Positions 1-10,391 of a stretch of 64,000 bases of DNA are shown in pieces. Source of the DNA: Cordylochernes scorpioides (lineage: Eukaryota > Arthropoda > Arachnida > Pseudoscorpiones > Chernetidae); NCBI GenBank assembly GCA_030710605.1, contig CP092879.1:42279008-42343007 (forward strand), in the 5' to 3' direction. Position numbers and translations under genes: made by a program. Numbering within the stretch: position 1 is the stretch's first letter; each line of letters opens with the position of its first letter. The notes beneath the pieces were generated by a model, which saw nothing but the letters and a program-made list of their open reading frames with translations, ran no database searches and was not told the origin of the DNA.

Positions 1-135
1 CAACAACAATGATATAAGGGAAGCGTGACCTCTGGCGGTCGATTTAACAGAATATTTGAATCTAAGAAAATATGATTTTAAATAAAATAATATTTTAATA
101 TAACATATATATATTATAAAATGGTATATTTAGCT
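1..135 (+). repeat. Family A interspersed repeat, partial
   Basis: This truncated copy starts at the window edge. It carries the family hallmark of a CAACAACAATG block followed about 30 bp later by CTCTGGCGGTCG. Fuller copies lie at 2930-3460, 7270-7640, 16400-16700, 36740-37090 and 40680-41030. The repeat has no coding capacity and its class is unknown; it is probably a non-autonomous DNA transposon. Confidence 0.6.
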
Positions 136-414
136 GGAAGAGCTATAATTCAAGAATTCGTTCCCCTGAGACAGGTGACAAGGAGTCAGGTGACAAATTG
201 GACGCCGATATGTCGGAAAATAAATCACCCCCAAGAACAGTTGATGTAGCTCCTTTTAAAACAAACTACCAACCAGCAATGGATTTTAACAATAAGACTG
301 AATGCCTGTTTCGTATATTTGGTGCTCTATGGATATGCTCTATTACCCTATATGGTGTTTGTGATTCTCTCACAAGAATTCCTATGAAATGGCGCAAATG
401 TAACGTAATATTTG
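136..414. other. No gene recognised
   Basis: A short open frame crosses this stretch, but it has no recognisable motif and runs into the MITE at 415. I see no structure of note. Confidence 0.4.
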
Positions 415-598
415 CACTCATGGACAAAAGAGAGTGTAAATTGTTTTTTTTTTAAGGAGGCAGATACAATCAAGTTCACATTCGGTTATCTCGTGTCTTC
501 AATAAAGATCACTGTGTATCAAATATCCTTCAGAGTTATTGTCTGAATTCCGATATATATGCTGGAAGGTACAACTTCCTTAAGTTTTGTCCATGAGT
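415..598. mobile_element. Tc1-like MITE (family F)
   Basis: The ends are inverted: the left end reads CACTCATGGACAAAA and the right end is its approximate reverse complement (TTTTGTCCATGAGT). The interior matches other copies at 4060, 34015, 47998 and 54658, including a TTTAAGGAG block and a TATCAAATATCCTTCAGA block. There is no transposase; this is a non-autonomous element with Tc1/mariner-style ends. Confidence 0.65.
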
Positions 599-954
599 AT
601 ATATAGGTCATTATGAATGTTTGGTATTTGAAATCTCGATGGCATGAGACCGTTATATTCTGAAATTATTATACCTCATCATTTCGTTTCATTGATGTAG
701 AAGCATAGCTGTCGTTCTAAGTCGCTCGTTGAACGATATTCCATAGTTTTATAAATTAGCTACAAATGTGAGTTAAGGTTGTACTGTTTGTTCTACATAA
801 GTTTCCATACTTATTGAACCTATACGGTATCATTTTAACAGGATATGATTAAATGTAGGCTTGAAAGGAGTCACCTTCTCTTGACACCATAATATGAACA
901 TTAACCCATATAACGTATTGAATATCATATTTTGTTCTTCAAATTGAAGATACT
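599..954. other. No gene recognised
   Basis: AT-rich sequence without a supported gene or repeat match inside this window. Confidence 0.4.
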
Positions 955-970
955 TCGGCCAGTAAATCCT

Positions 971-1023
971 TTTATTATCTCGACGTTTCGTCAAAATCTT
1001 TTGTCCTCGTCAGGAGCGAACAA
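971..1023 (-). ncRNA. Hammerhead ribozyme motif, type I, family C
   Basis: On the - strand the conserved CTGACGA (1007-1013) is followed by a helix II with CAAAA/TTTTG pairing, then GAAA (986-989) and a GTC cleavage triplet (82-84 within 982-984). Helix I pairs as three Watson-Crick pairs, a 2x2 internal loop, then at least six more pairs. One helix II pair near the core is broken, so activity may be reduced. Helix III is minimal, so cleavage would probably need a dimer. Confidence 0.65.
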
Positions 1024-1076
1024 AAATTAAAACATTTGGCAAAGCGTTAAAAATTATTCTTTGCCAAATGTTTTAA

Positions 1077-1135
1077 TTTTTGTTCATTCCTGACGAGGAC
1101 AAAATATTTTTGTCGAAACGTCGAGATAATAAAAA
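1077..1135 (+). ncRNA. Hammerhead ribozyme motif, type I, family C
   Basis: CTGACGA (1090-1096), a seven-pair helix II (GACAAAA with TTTTGTC), GAAA (1115-1118) and GTC (1120-1122) are in canonical order. Helix I pairs 1087-1089 with 1123-1125 and 1077-1084 with 1128-1135, separated by a 2x2 internal loop. Eleven of 13 positions pair, counting G-U. An internal loop in helix I is typical of natural type I hammerheads. Helix III is reduced to an ACGT junction, implying cleavage as a dimer if at all. Confidence 0.7.
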
Positions 1136-1435
1136 GATTTACTGGCCGTAGTATCTTTAATTTGAAGAACTATGAATGCCGACAAGTTAGCTTCTATCTT
1201 TACAATATCATATTTTGGTATCGAAATAATAATGTTGATAATATATTAATAGCATTTCTCTCATCATTGTTACTATCACTACCAATAATCAATAACGTTT
1301 GTTATAGCACCATATTCGTTAGGCAATACATTTAGTCTGGTAGAATCCAGACCTTGTTGGTTGATTCACAATTCCCTCATCATTGTTACTATCACCACTA
1401 ATACAATATAATGCGGCTTATGACTGTAGACCTTT

Positions 1436-1690
1436 GACAAGTTTCACCGCAAATGTTTCTTTTGAACGAAAACTATTTATTTATTTTAAGGAGAAATAAC
1501 GACTATTTCTATCCTTAGGATCCCCATCCCTTAACACTTTTATTTTTCCGTTCATCATTACTCTTCACAATTCATCCTTCCATACCTCATTCCTAAGGAT
1601 AGAAATAGTCGTTATTTCTCCTTAAAATAAATTACTATTTTAGGTAAAAAAAAAAACATTTGTGATGAAACTTGTCAAATTAATACTAAT
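1436..1690. mobile_element. Foldback MITE (family I)
   Basis: Inverted arms share TTTAAGGAGAAATAACGACT and its reverse complement, and include a CCTAAGGATAGAAATAG block. The outer ends read ACAAGTTTCACCGCAAATG and an inverted relative. A second copy lies at 43190-43430. There is no open frame; it is a foldback-type non-autonomous element. Confidence 0.65.
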
Positions 1691-2584
1691 GTTAATAAAA
1701 ACGTTTGTGAAAACACCATGTTATTTAAACAATACATTTAATCTGGTATAATCCGAGCCTTGTTAGTTTATTCGGTTTTAGAGAGAGAAATTTCTAATTA
1801 AAATAATTTAATATAACTCAGCAGAATAATATATCATTTCGATTTCATATAAAAAGTACATTTTACAGTCAACTCTATTAAAATATCATTTTTGTGGTTT
1901 TCCCTCCCGAGATAAGTAAAGTCCCTCGAGGGTTGGGTAATTAATTATGTTAGTTAAAGGAGGAATGAGAGAGATAAAAAAAGAGAATCCAATTTCCAAG
2001 TATCTCGACGAGTGAAAATTTTAATTGAAAGAGTTGCACGCATGCCAATTACTGGCATTGTTTCTGGAGGAGAGAAAATTAAAGAAACACTTTGAAATTA
2101 ACGTCTAATTGTTAGAGAAACCGAATTGTAAGAAAGGTCAAGATGGGGTTTAAGCTTATTTAATTTTACATCATGTTGGAGAGAATAAATTAGCCAAATT
2201 TTTAGTGAAAAGTGCGTCTGTTGTGTTAATGACAAACCATCAAATTGTCAACGAAATGTTTGTCTTATTCTAGAAATGCAATAGCTGTTATTTTTGACAC
2301 AATTTCTACCTGGAGCATGTTGAGAATAAATGCACAATTATTTAGAACGATGGTTGATAACCTAAAAGAAGAGGGACATTACAGAATTGCATATTGCTAT
2401 CTAAAACCTTCTTGGAGTTACGAGCCAAAAACACTATACCAAAATTCAAATACTCAGCACGTTTCTTTATTAAGTGAAATGTTCTACAAAGAAATTTGCG
2501 ACATCAAAATTTATAGTATGATTGTATTTCAGGTTCGAATACGTGAGAAATATAGCTTCTCAAAATACATATACAGAAGTAAAA
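1691..2584. other. No gene recognised
   Basis: The start of this stretch (about 1700-1775) duplicates 1290-1365, both carrying CAATACATTTA(G/A)TCTGGTA, as if the foldback at 1436-1690 sits inside a local duplication. A 119-codon open frame at 2245-2604 has no recognisable domain and runs into a repeat, so I do not call it a gene. Confidence 0.4.
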
Positions 2585-2785
2585 TCAAAAAAGGCATATC
2601 CTGACCACGAAAAAATGAGCACTTTAGATGACAAAGCGCCATCTAGTGGAACAATAATCAACTAATCGTTAATTCAGCTCGTTTCCTGATATTTGACCTT
2701 TATAAATCAAGAAAAGCCAACCACGAATTTGATTTATCAAGAAAATGGGTCGGCCAAATATCAAGGAACAGGTTATATAAACGTT
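2585..2785. mobile_element. Family B repeat, hammerhead deleted
   Basis: Both inverted arms of family B are present: a left arm with GGCATATCCTGACCACG and GCGCCATCTAGTGG, and a right arm with GGCCAAATATCAAGGAACAGG. The central hammerhead segment is missing and the arms meet around 2722-2735. Confidence 0.7.
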
Positions 2786-2929
2786 TAGTGGATTTCTGTT
2801 ATTATGATTTGGATCACAATTTTATTTAATTGTGCTAATGAAGTATCTAATACATAATTAGACAAAGTATTACCTGACTAAAGCGAGTAGAATAAATAAA
2901 ACAAAATATGTATTTACATATCTACAGAA

Positions 2930-3460
2930 AGATTTGAGCCGGCCAACGGGTAACAACAACAATAGGTTTATATAGGGAAAACCACGACATCTGGCGGTCG
3001 AATCTACAGAGTAGTTTGTTCTAGAAATTATAATTTATATATATATATATATAAATAAAATAATTTTCATATTACATATATATGCTATATTAAAATATTA
3101 TTTTATTTGAATTATATTTCATAGATTCAAAAACTCTGCTAAATCGACCGCCAAAGGTCACGCTTCCCCTATAAAAACTCGTTGTTGTTGTTTCCCGATG
3201 GCCGGCTCAAATCATTTGTACATTATGTAAATAACTTTTTCATTTTTTTTAATTCTTACGTCTTAAACCAGGCAGTACTTTTATCAAATTATGCTTCATA
3301 TATATCCCATATGCTCAATTAAAGCTATTTATAATCTTCATTATTTTTATTATCACACTTTCAATATTTTAACCACGACTGCATTAAAATAGCATAATCC
3401 TCAAGATGATCAAAAATCAAGCATAAAATCTTTTTTTATATATAACATATATATATTCAC
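2930..3460. repeat. Family A, inverted pair
   Basis: A forward copy (about 2937-3065; GAGCCGGCCAACGGG, CATCTGGCGGTCG) faces a reverse copy (about 3095-3460; CGACCGCCAAAGGTCACG, GATGGCCGGCTCAAATC). The reverse copy extends into the AT-rich family tail near 3260-3430, matching 16400-16600 and 36745-36900 on the other strand. Confidence 0.7.
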
Positions 3461-4057
3461 ACTTCCAATACACTTCCACGAATATTTCATAAGCCTAAAG
3501 CACTTCAAACTACCATTTAGAACTTCATGTAAAGGCAGCTACAAGTTATATTCACGGCTTCTAATTCAATCTCAAGATTGTAACATTAACGAACACGCTC
3601 CTGAGTTTTAACTTAATTACGTGTAAATTAATTTTGATGTCGGATTTTAAAAGTCAATCAGAGGAATTGGAGCGGAACTTGCCATCAAGGAGCACTAGCT
3701 ATCCTCTAATAGGCCGATTTCCATCGACCGACGGCTATTGGAAACCAATATTTATACTTAATTTTGACTTACCAGGTCGAATATGCAGGCTTCTATTGAA
3801 TTAGTGTATCGGTTTGTATATCGATGGGGGTTTTTAATGGCACAATTTGCTACTACCCTCTCCACATCCTTCTGTTTACTTTTATCTAATCACCTATCAA
3901 TATTCCGTGTTTTGCGGTATGTGTGTTTAAGATACAGGGGTAACCTCCCATGAGAGGCCATTCTGATAATCGAACAACTCTCTATCAGGTCAACTTTGTT
4001 ATACTTTGTAATCGAAATTGACATTAAATTAGAATAATTTGGCCTTTTATGTCGAAT
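3461..4057. other. No gene recognised
   Basis: No supported gene or repeat. A small direct patch around 3725-3740 mentions nothing recognisable. I see only ordinary AT-rich sequence. Confidence 0.35.
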
Positions 4058-4059
4058 TA

Positions 4060-4252
4060 CACTCATGGACAAAACTTACGTTGGTGGTAAGTCTTTTATG
4101 TTGCTAGAAATCTGATTTTTTGTTTGTTTTTTAAGGAGACAGAGATAATTTTGTTCAAACTTGGTCAAACACGGTACGTCTTTCAGAATTATTGTCTGAA
4201 TCTCGATATACATGCTAAAAGGTACAACTTCCTTAAGTTATGCCTATGAGTG
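4060..4252. mobile_element. Tc1-like MITE with TA target duplication (family F)
   Basis: The element is bounded by TA on both sides (4058-4059 and 4253-4254). Its ends are CACTCATGGACAAAACTTA and the inverse of CACTCATAGGCATAACTTA. The interior is shared with the copy at 415. A TA target duplication and TIRs of this kind fit the Tc1/mariner superfamily. It has no coding capacity. Confidence 0.75.
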
Positions 4253-4254
4253 TA

Positions 4255-4974
4255 GCTATAAGTCCCGTAGAAGAGAAAATATGACATAAATCACTGTATC
4301 ATTCTTATCTGAACTCAATTTTGATGTAAACAAAGGTGGCCGCATAGAAAGGTGGTTGATCATCATAATGGTCTCTCATGGAAGGTTTCCTTTTATCATA
4401 CCACCAAATACAGAATATTGATATATGTATTAAATATATATCCTTTATTATTGGAAGTAATTCAAGAGATACGCCCAATAGCTAAATTGTTCTTATTTGA
4501 AGAACTGCTATGTGACTCTCTATCCCTCGTGTAAAATTGACTTATTCAACACTCGGTGAACGGCTAACTTTCAGAAAATTCAGGCTTATCCTTGTCTTTA
4601 GGTGCTTTCTAGTGGAAGGTTTTCTAATTTACTGTTTGTAGAGACCCGCTATATAACAAAATACTAATTCATTAAAATATATATCCAGTAATATATATGT
4701 TATAATTATAATGTTTTGATGTTGGAATGATAAAGAATTGGAGGTGAGTCGTGAAAAAGGAAGATAGTTATTCACTTATCAAGTAGTTTTTATTATTTTC
4801 AATTACTTGAAAAGAATTACACATCACATATTTTTCACAGTAATATAGAATTTATAAAATAAATTCTATATTCGTGAATTAAAAATTTGGTAGATTAACT
4901 ATTTATATTTACAACAATAGTCAAAGTTTGTATTTTAAATATATGGTCATAAAATGTAGAACAGTCAATGAATG
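4255..4974. other. No gene recognised
   Basis: AT-rich with several TATATA runs; nothing supported. Confidence 0.35.
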
Positions 4975-5180
4975 AAAATAAAATATTGCCACGTGGAAAA
5001 TTAGGGAAGACCAACTTCGGGATGAGACAGTAATTTATTTCAGACCAGAACAAACTATCAATGGTAAACAAAAGATAAGCCACGAGGTAAATTTACAGAG
5101 TAGCAAGATATAAACATAAAAAAATACCACTCTGTTAATAAAAAAAAATAAAATTAATAAATACTTTGTTACACAATATA
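4975..5180 (+). repeat. Family M repeat, copy 1
   Basis: It begins TATTGCCACGTGGAAAATTAG and continues for about 200 bp, in parallel with 6010-6200 and inverted relative to 6390-6566. It is one of three copies in 1.6 kb. Confidence 0.65.
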
Positions 5181-5420
5181 TATACATCAAAAGTGCATAC
5201 TTAAAAAATGCATCAAAACAATGAATTTGATTTATCACTATAGTAAAAAACGTGATGATGGGGATAAAGAATGAGCCACAACACCAAAGATCGCCTCTCC
5301 CGTCAAAGTAAAACTAAGCTCCATCTATAGACGATCTCAGCAAACTAGCGGACCCAAGTTGGTGACAAAACAAACTTTGAAATACTTTTCTGGGCCATCG
5401 CTGGACTTGATAAATCGACA

Positions 5421-5780
5421 CACCACATCAGCTTTGGCAATCTGAGAAGCATCCATCTGAAGATCATGGTTTTGGGATAATGACTCTTTCAGTTCAGGGC
5501 GGACTTCAGTTCATGAGATCCACTAGGGTAGTAAATATTCACAATCTGCCAAAGAGGTGTTTATCTGGTAGAATGGTTAGGTCAAATCTATAGACAAAGT
5601 CACAACATCAGCTTTGGCAATCTGAGAAGCATCCATCTGGAGACCATGGTTGTGGGATAATGACCCTTTCAGTCCAGGGCGGACTTCAGTTCATGAGATC
5701 CACTAGGGTAGTAAATATTCACAATCTGCCAAAGAGGTGTTTATCTGGTAGAATGGTTAGGTCAAATCTATAGACAAAGT
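5421..5780 (+). repeat. Tandem duplication, 180-bp unit
   Basis: Two nearly identical 180-bp units start at about 5421 and 5601. The block CAGCTTTGGCAATCTGAGAA recurs 180 bp apart, as do GGGCGGACTTCAGTTCATGA and AATCTATAGACAAAGT. An inverted fragment of the unit start lies at 5835-5885. The sequence just upstream (5264-5420) is unusually complex but unrecognised. Confidence 0.8.
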
Positions 5781-6007
5781 GTATATAGAAATTTTGCCTT
5801 GAGTAAATTGATATATAAAAATAGAGATCACCTCAACCAGATGGACGCGTCTCAGTTTACCAAAGCTGGTGTTGTGACTTTGTCACATATATGAGTCCGC
5901 CGATTTGCGAACACAGTCAATAGATGATGGTTAGTTTTAGCGTCTATTTTGATGTGATAGGCAATCTCTATTTTTTTCTAGATAAATTTTCCCCCGGGAA
6001 ATATCTA

Positions 6008-6566
6008 TCTATATATTGCCACGTAGAAAATTAGGGAAGACAAACTTCGGGATAACACAGAAATTTATTTTAAGAAAAGAACAAACTATGAATGATAAAA
6101 AAAAGATAAGCAATGAGGAATGTTTACAGAGTAGTAACATATAAACAAAAAAATGATACTCTGTTAATACCAGTGTAAAATAATAAATGCTTGTGTGTGT
6201 GTGTAAAATAATAAATACTTTGTTACAATATATTGTAAAAGTGCGGTATGAATTCAGATTGACTTTGTTCGAATTTTCCAACGCTGGTGTAGTTAGCTAA
6301 AGCTTCAATCGACCTAAACTTAAGTTTGCTGGGGAGCGATGATCCTGCTTTGTGTTTGATAAATGCTTCTTATTAATTTGATATAGTTTAGCGAAGCATT
6401 TATTATTTTACACTTGTATTAACAGAGTATCATTTTTATGATTATATTTTACTACTCTGGAAATTTCCCTCATTCCTTATCTTTTGTTTAGCCTTCATAG
6501 TTTGTTCTTGACTTAAATAAAATGCTGTGTCATCCTGAAGTTTGTCTTCCCTAATTTTCCACGTGG
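6008..6566. repeat. Family M copies 2 and 3 in inverted orientation
   Basis: The left arm (6010-6200) begins TATTGCCACGTAGAAAATTAG. The right arm (6390-6566) ends CTAATTTTCCACGTGGCAATA. Together they look like a foldback transposon with roughly 180-bp inverted termini around a central 190 bp. No transposase is present. Confidence 0.65.
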
Positions 6567-6705
6567 CAATATTGTTACACATAAATACTCATAATAGAAC
6601 CAAAGACTTCGACTCAACCTTCTCATTTCATACATTAATAAGCATCAATGGATTCAGTTTTTTTTTATCGAAATTATTTCATTTCTTTTAAAACTATTGT
6701 AAATA

Positions 6706-6876
6706 CAGTCGAACTTGGAAAATTAAAAGCCATAGGAACCAAAAAAAAATCGAATTATCCAAAAATTCGAATTAAAAAGGGAAATTCTATTTATAGAAAA
6801 TTCTAGAAACCAAGATAAATATTCGAATTAAAGACATTTATGAATTAAAGACGTTAGAATTATACAAATTCTACTG
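6706..6876. mobile_element. pogo/Tigger-like MITE
   Basis: TIRs CAGTCGAACTTGG and (inverted) CAGTAGAATTTG are flanked by TA on each side. The interior carries TCGAATTATCCAAAAATTCG, typical of pogo/Tigger ends, and is about 170 bp long with no coding capacity. Confidence 0.7.
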
Positions 6877-7269
6877 TATAAATATCTCCCTTTATATGAA
6901 ACATAGATTTTATTTATATAAATCTAAATAAGATTTTAAAAAAATGTATTATTCTGTTAAAATTTCTTTAAAAAATATAGATAAACTCTAAAAACTTGGC
7001 AACAAAACTTTAAAGAATTCGCCAGTTCTAAATGAGAATGTTGAAGAGTAAAAAAAAGGGAAAAATCGATTTAAAAAAAAAGTCTGATTGTCCTCTTGTT
7101 CTTCAATAGAGCAAAAACGATAAATTGATTTCCCACTTAAATGGTACAAATTGACCAATGACAGCTATATTAGCGAGATTGGGTAAAATATAGCACTGTG
7201 AAGTCATATGTGCAAGTTATATCAAACTAGTAAATTAATTTAATTTTGATTTATGTTAAATAAATATCT
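6877..7269. other. No gene recognised
   Basis: AT-rich; nothing supported. Confidence 0.35.
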
Positions 7270-7640
7270 TATTTAAAATGATATTTTATTTTATAATTAT
7301 AATATATAGAAAAAATTACTGTTAGATCGACCGCTAGAGGTCGCGCTTTCTCTTTATATAACTATTTGTTGTTATTTCCTGATGGCCGGCTCAAACCGTA
7401 TGTAAATTATGTAAATAAGTTTTTCATTATTTTTATTCTTACGTCTTAAATCAGGCAATATTTTCACACACACACACAAGCCTTTTTATTGGGGCATCCA
7501 GCCCTATATTTTCTCAGATTATTTATTTTGTATAAGCTAAATTAAAGCAATATTGATCTGAACTATTTTTATTATTATTGCCATGACTACAGTTTCACAT
7601 GCTCATGGATTCCGGGATAAAGCAAATGACCAATAAATCT
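7270..7640 (-). repeat. Family A copy
   Basis: Reverse-orientation copy with GATCGACCGCTAGAGGTCG, TTGTTGTTATTTCC and GATGGCCGGCTCAAACC. The family tail (ACGTCTTAAATCAGGCA) continues to about 7640. Confidence 0.65.
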
Positions 7641-7882
7641 ATATACAATCCTCTAAAATCACAACAAAATATTTTTAAAACATGTATATATTTATTACAT
7701 ATGAATGTCCTAACGTATTTATTTTATTAAAATACGTTTTAGAATTTAAAGTAAAATAAATAATTAATAAAATATATTTTAAGAAAGACTTCATTAAAAT
7801 ATAATATATAGTTTTTTTATATATTATTTATTAATATATATAATGTATAAAATTAAATTAAATCTTTTGATTTTTTTTTTTT

Positions 7883-8183
7883 GCTTATCCCGAGTACACG
7901 TGGTACAGGCCATGATAATCATGGTGGGTAGAAGAAAGCGACTGCTTTTACTGTAGGTGCACCACATATCTACACATGTGAAAAGCAGTTCGACTTTGCT
8001 GCACTTACAAATGTGCCACTGTTTGGCTACTTGCACTCGCTGGTGGAGTTGGAATTTTGCAAGAATCGGGGGCCATTGGAGCATTTTTTTTTTAATCAGA
8101 AAAAAAGTGCCCAATGCGGGAATGAACCCGGGTCTAAGCGGTCTAAAACCAACGGTTTAGAACATCCTTCCACCGACCCCCTC
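7883..8183 (-). mobile_element. tRNA-derived SINE
   Basis: Read on the - strand, the head starts near 8183 with GGTGGAAGGATG, has a degenerate A box, and carries a B-box-like element in GGGTTCATTCCCGCATTGGG. The body (CGAGTGCAAGTAGCC, then GTCGAACTGCTTTTCAC) is shared with copies at 41034, 47432 and 55407. A functional tRNA is unlikely because no acceptor stem closes. Confidence 0.7.
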
Positions 8184-8289
8184 TTTTGATAATAAAAAGG
8201 CATATATTAGTATTGTATTTCAAAATTCAATGTATGGCCTTTTTTTATATAGATTTTTGCTTAACATCAAACTAGCACAATTTTCTACT

Positions 8290-8410
8290 GGCCTTACTGT
8301 AATTAAGAAATATTAGGAGGGTTTGATCCATTAGTAATGTGCCATCCAGCAGTTTGACAAGTTTAATCTACCAGAACGCTTATGCGTCTATTGTATAAGG
8401 TTGTTCTGCT
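8290..8410 (+). repeat. Family D repeat, diverged
   Basis: Diverged copy with CCTTACTGTAATTAAGAAATATTAGGAG (shared core CCTTACTG..A..A) and TTAATCTACCAGA. It belongs to the same family as 45815, 46190, 49650, 50705, 55210 and 61138. Confidence 0.5.
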
Positions 8411-9227
8411 TATATATCAGAGCTTTTTTAGGGTGTCTCTTTGTTTTATTTAGGCATATTATGATTAAAATGGTGGAACTGTTATGATATTACACCACTG
8501 ATGAGTTGACCAACTCAATATGTATCTTATTAAAATGATTACAGTACACAATAAGTTTTGTTTCATTTTGAAACAAAACAACTACTTTGTAAGGCTAAAC
8601 ATCCTTTTGGTGTGATTCATTGAGTCATATTGTTTAAAGTATTCCAAAATAATAAAATAATTAACAAAAATATATTTTAATTGTGAATAATCTTTTCGGT
8701 TGATTAGGCTGATTTCTTAATTTCTCCTTTAGGATATTATGAATTCGAATCTGCATTTGTAAAAATGAAAGCCATCTTACACTAAGTCATGATTAACTGG
8801 TTCGTTTTTTATCCGAAATTTCTTATGATGATGGTTTAGCTTACGTATTAATCCAAAACGGCACATTCGGCTGATAAAAGATTGAAGAAATTTATTGTTT
8901 TGAGACATATAATAGATACATCGATGAAATATATTTAAAAAGTGATGAATCGTTTGCATATTAATACCATCCTACCGCACTTTAAAACTATTTTACAAAA
9001 TTGTAAAAAAAAAAGATATTTAAAATCTAGTAGATAGAGAATAAAATGGTGAAAAGATGTAGAAAGGGGAAACAGACATGTTGACTGGGTGATCACGTCT
9101 TGTTTGACTTCCACATTAAAGCGGACTGGGTTTGACCCTTAATTTACTTCTTTCCAACTTTCAACTAACATGCGCTCCTCAACTTTAAATTGTATGGGCA
9201 CTTTTTTTAAACAATATTGTTACTCAT
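8411..9227. other. No gene recognised
   Basis: A CTGATGAG followed by a small GTTG/CAAC hairpin at about 8498 has no downstream GAAA, so it is not a hammerhead. Otherwise nothing is supported. Confidence 0.35.
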
Positions 9228-9398
9228 TCAACTCCAATTCTTCCTCTTTGAAAGTCCGTGTTTTGTTTGTTCTTTTCGATTTCTCCCCTTTGTATCCGTA
9301 CAATTGATAACAGTATATTTAAACCCTATTATCTTTTGGCTTTCAAAAAAGAGCTTAAAGGTAAAGAATAATGTTATAAAAAAAATTATACTCGTATA
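9228..9398 (+). repeat. Family J repeat, copy 1
   Basis: About 170 bp with TTGAAAGTCCGTGTTTTGTT and CTATTATCTTTTGGCTTTCA. The same sequence recurs at 14308-14465, directly before the first slit exon. Confidence 0.8.
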
Positions 9399-9655
9399 TA
9401 TATATATATATGAAAAAACAATAGAAAAAAAATAAAAGATAAGTGAGTCAGGTGTTGATATTAAAAATAAAAAAGGCATCTCCTGACCACGAGCACATGT
9501 GCTTTTTAGATGGCAGAGCGCCATCTAGTGGAGCAAAAATAAACTAAACGTTTATTTTGCTTGCTCCGTGATATTTGGCCAACCCAATTTCTTGATAAAT
9601 CAAGAAAAGCCATTGGGATCAAAAATCTTTTTGGTCGCAGTGGTTACAGCCTTCT

Positions 9656-9695
9656 CCGCGCTGACGAGCGCCAACAGCGCGAAACGCGTTCGTGG
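9656..9695 (+). ncRNA. Hammerhead ribozyme, type I, family B unit 1
   Basis: The order is CCGCG, CTGACGA (9661-9667), helix II GCGC-CAACA-GCGC, GAAA (9681-9684), CGC, GTT and CGTGG. Helix I pairs CCGCG with CGTGG through one G-U. All core nucleotides are canonical and the cleavage triplet is GTT. Helix III is a self-complementary CGCG, suited to a double-hammerhead dimer. Confidence 0.85.
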
Positions 9696-10005
9696 ATGGC
9701 TTTTCTTGATTTATCAAGAAATTGGGTTGGCCAAATATCACGGAGCAAGCTAAATAAACGTTTAGTTTATTTTTGCTCCACTAGATGGCGCTCTGCCATC
9801 TAAAAAGCACATGTGTTCGTGGTCAGGAGATGCCTTTTTTATTTTTAATATCAACACCTGACTCACTTATCTTTTATTTTTTTCTATTGTTTTTTCATGT
9901 GTTAAGCGTCTTTACGCAAATTCGGCCTTAAATACTCCTTTCTTGATTTTTCGGGAAGCCATTGGGACCAAAAATCTTTTTTGGTCGCAGTGGTTACAGC
10001 CTTCT

Positions 10006-10045
10006 CCACGCTGACGAGCGCCAACAGCGCGAAACGCGTTCGTGG
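10006..10045 (+). ncRNA. Hammerhead ribozyme, type I, family B unit 2
   Basis: Same 40-nt core as unit 1, but helix I is CCACG with CGTGG, i.e. A-U where unit 1 has G-U. CTGACGA is at 10011-10017 and GAAA at 10031-10034. Confidence 0.85.
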
Positions 10046-10351
10046 ATGGCTTTTCTTGATAAATCAACAAATTGGGTTGGCCAAATATCACGGAGCAAGC
10101 TAAATAAACGTTTAGTTTATTTTTGCTCCACTAGATGGCGCTCTGCCATCTAAAAAGCACATGTGTTCGTGGTCCGGAGATGCCTTTTTTTTAGATATCA
10201 ACACCTGACCCACTTATCTTTTATTTTTTCTATTGTTTTTTCATGTGTTAAGCGTCTTTACGCAAATTTGGCCTTAAATACCCATTTTCTGATTTCTCGG
10301 GAAGCCATTGGGACCAAAAATCTTTTTTGGTCGCAGTGGTTACAGCCTTCT

Positions 10352-10391
10352 CCACGCTGACGAGCGCCAACAGCGCGAAACGCGTTCGTGG
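10352..10391 (+). ncRNA. Hammerhead ribozyme, type I, family B unit 3
   Basis: Intact core with CCACG/CGTGG helix I and GCGC/GCGC helix II. CTGACGA is at 10357-10363 and predicted cleavage falls after 10386. Confidence 0.85.

Larger units (their letters stand above)
955..1165. repeat. Inverted repeat carrying two hammerhead motifs (family C)
   Basis: Two arms of about 90 bp face each other around 1030-1060, so the DNA can fold into a long hairpin. Each arm contains a hammerhead core, the left on the - strand and the right on the + strand. The outer ends match the repeat pieces at 38625-38735 and 53796-53950, including a GGCCAGTAAAT block and a GAAGAACTATGAATGCCG block. Confidence 0.8.

Noticed and set aside
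2245-2604. 119-codon open frame
   Set aside because: No recognisable domain, no splice context, and its end runs into a family B repeat.
8490-8525. CTGATGAG with a GTTG/CAAC hairpin
   Set aside because: No GAAA box follows and no helix I complement is present.
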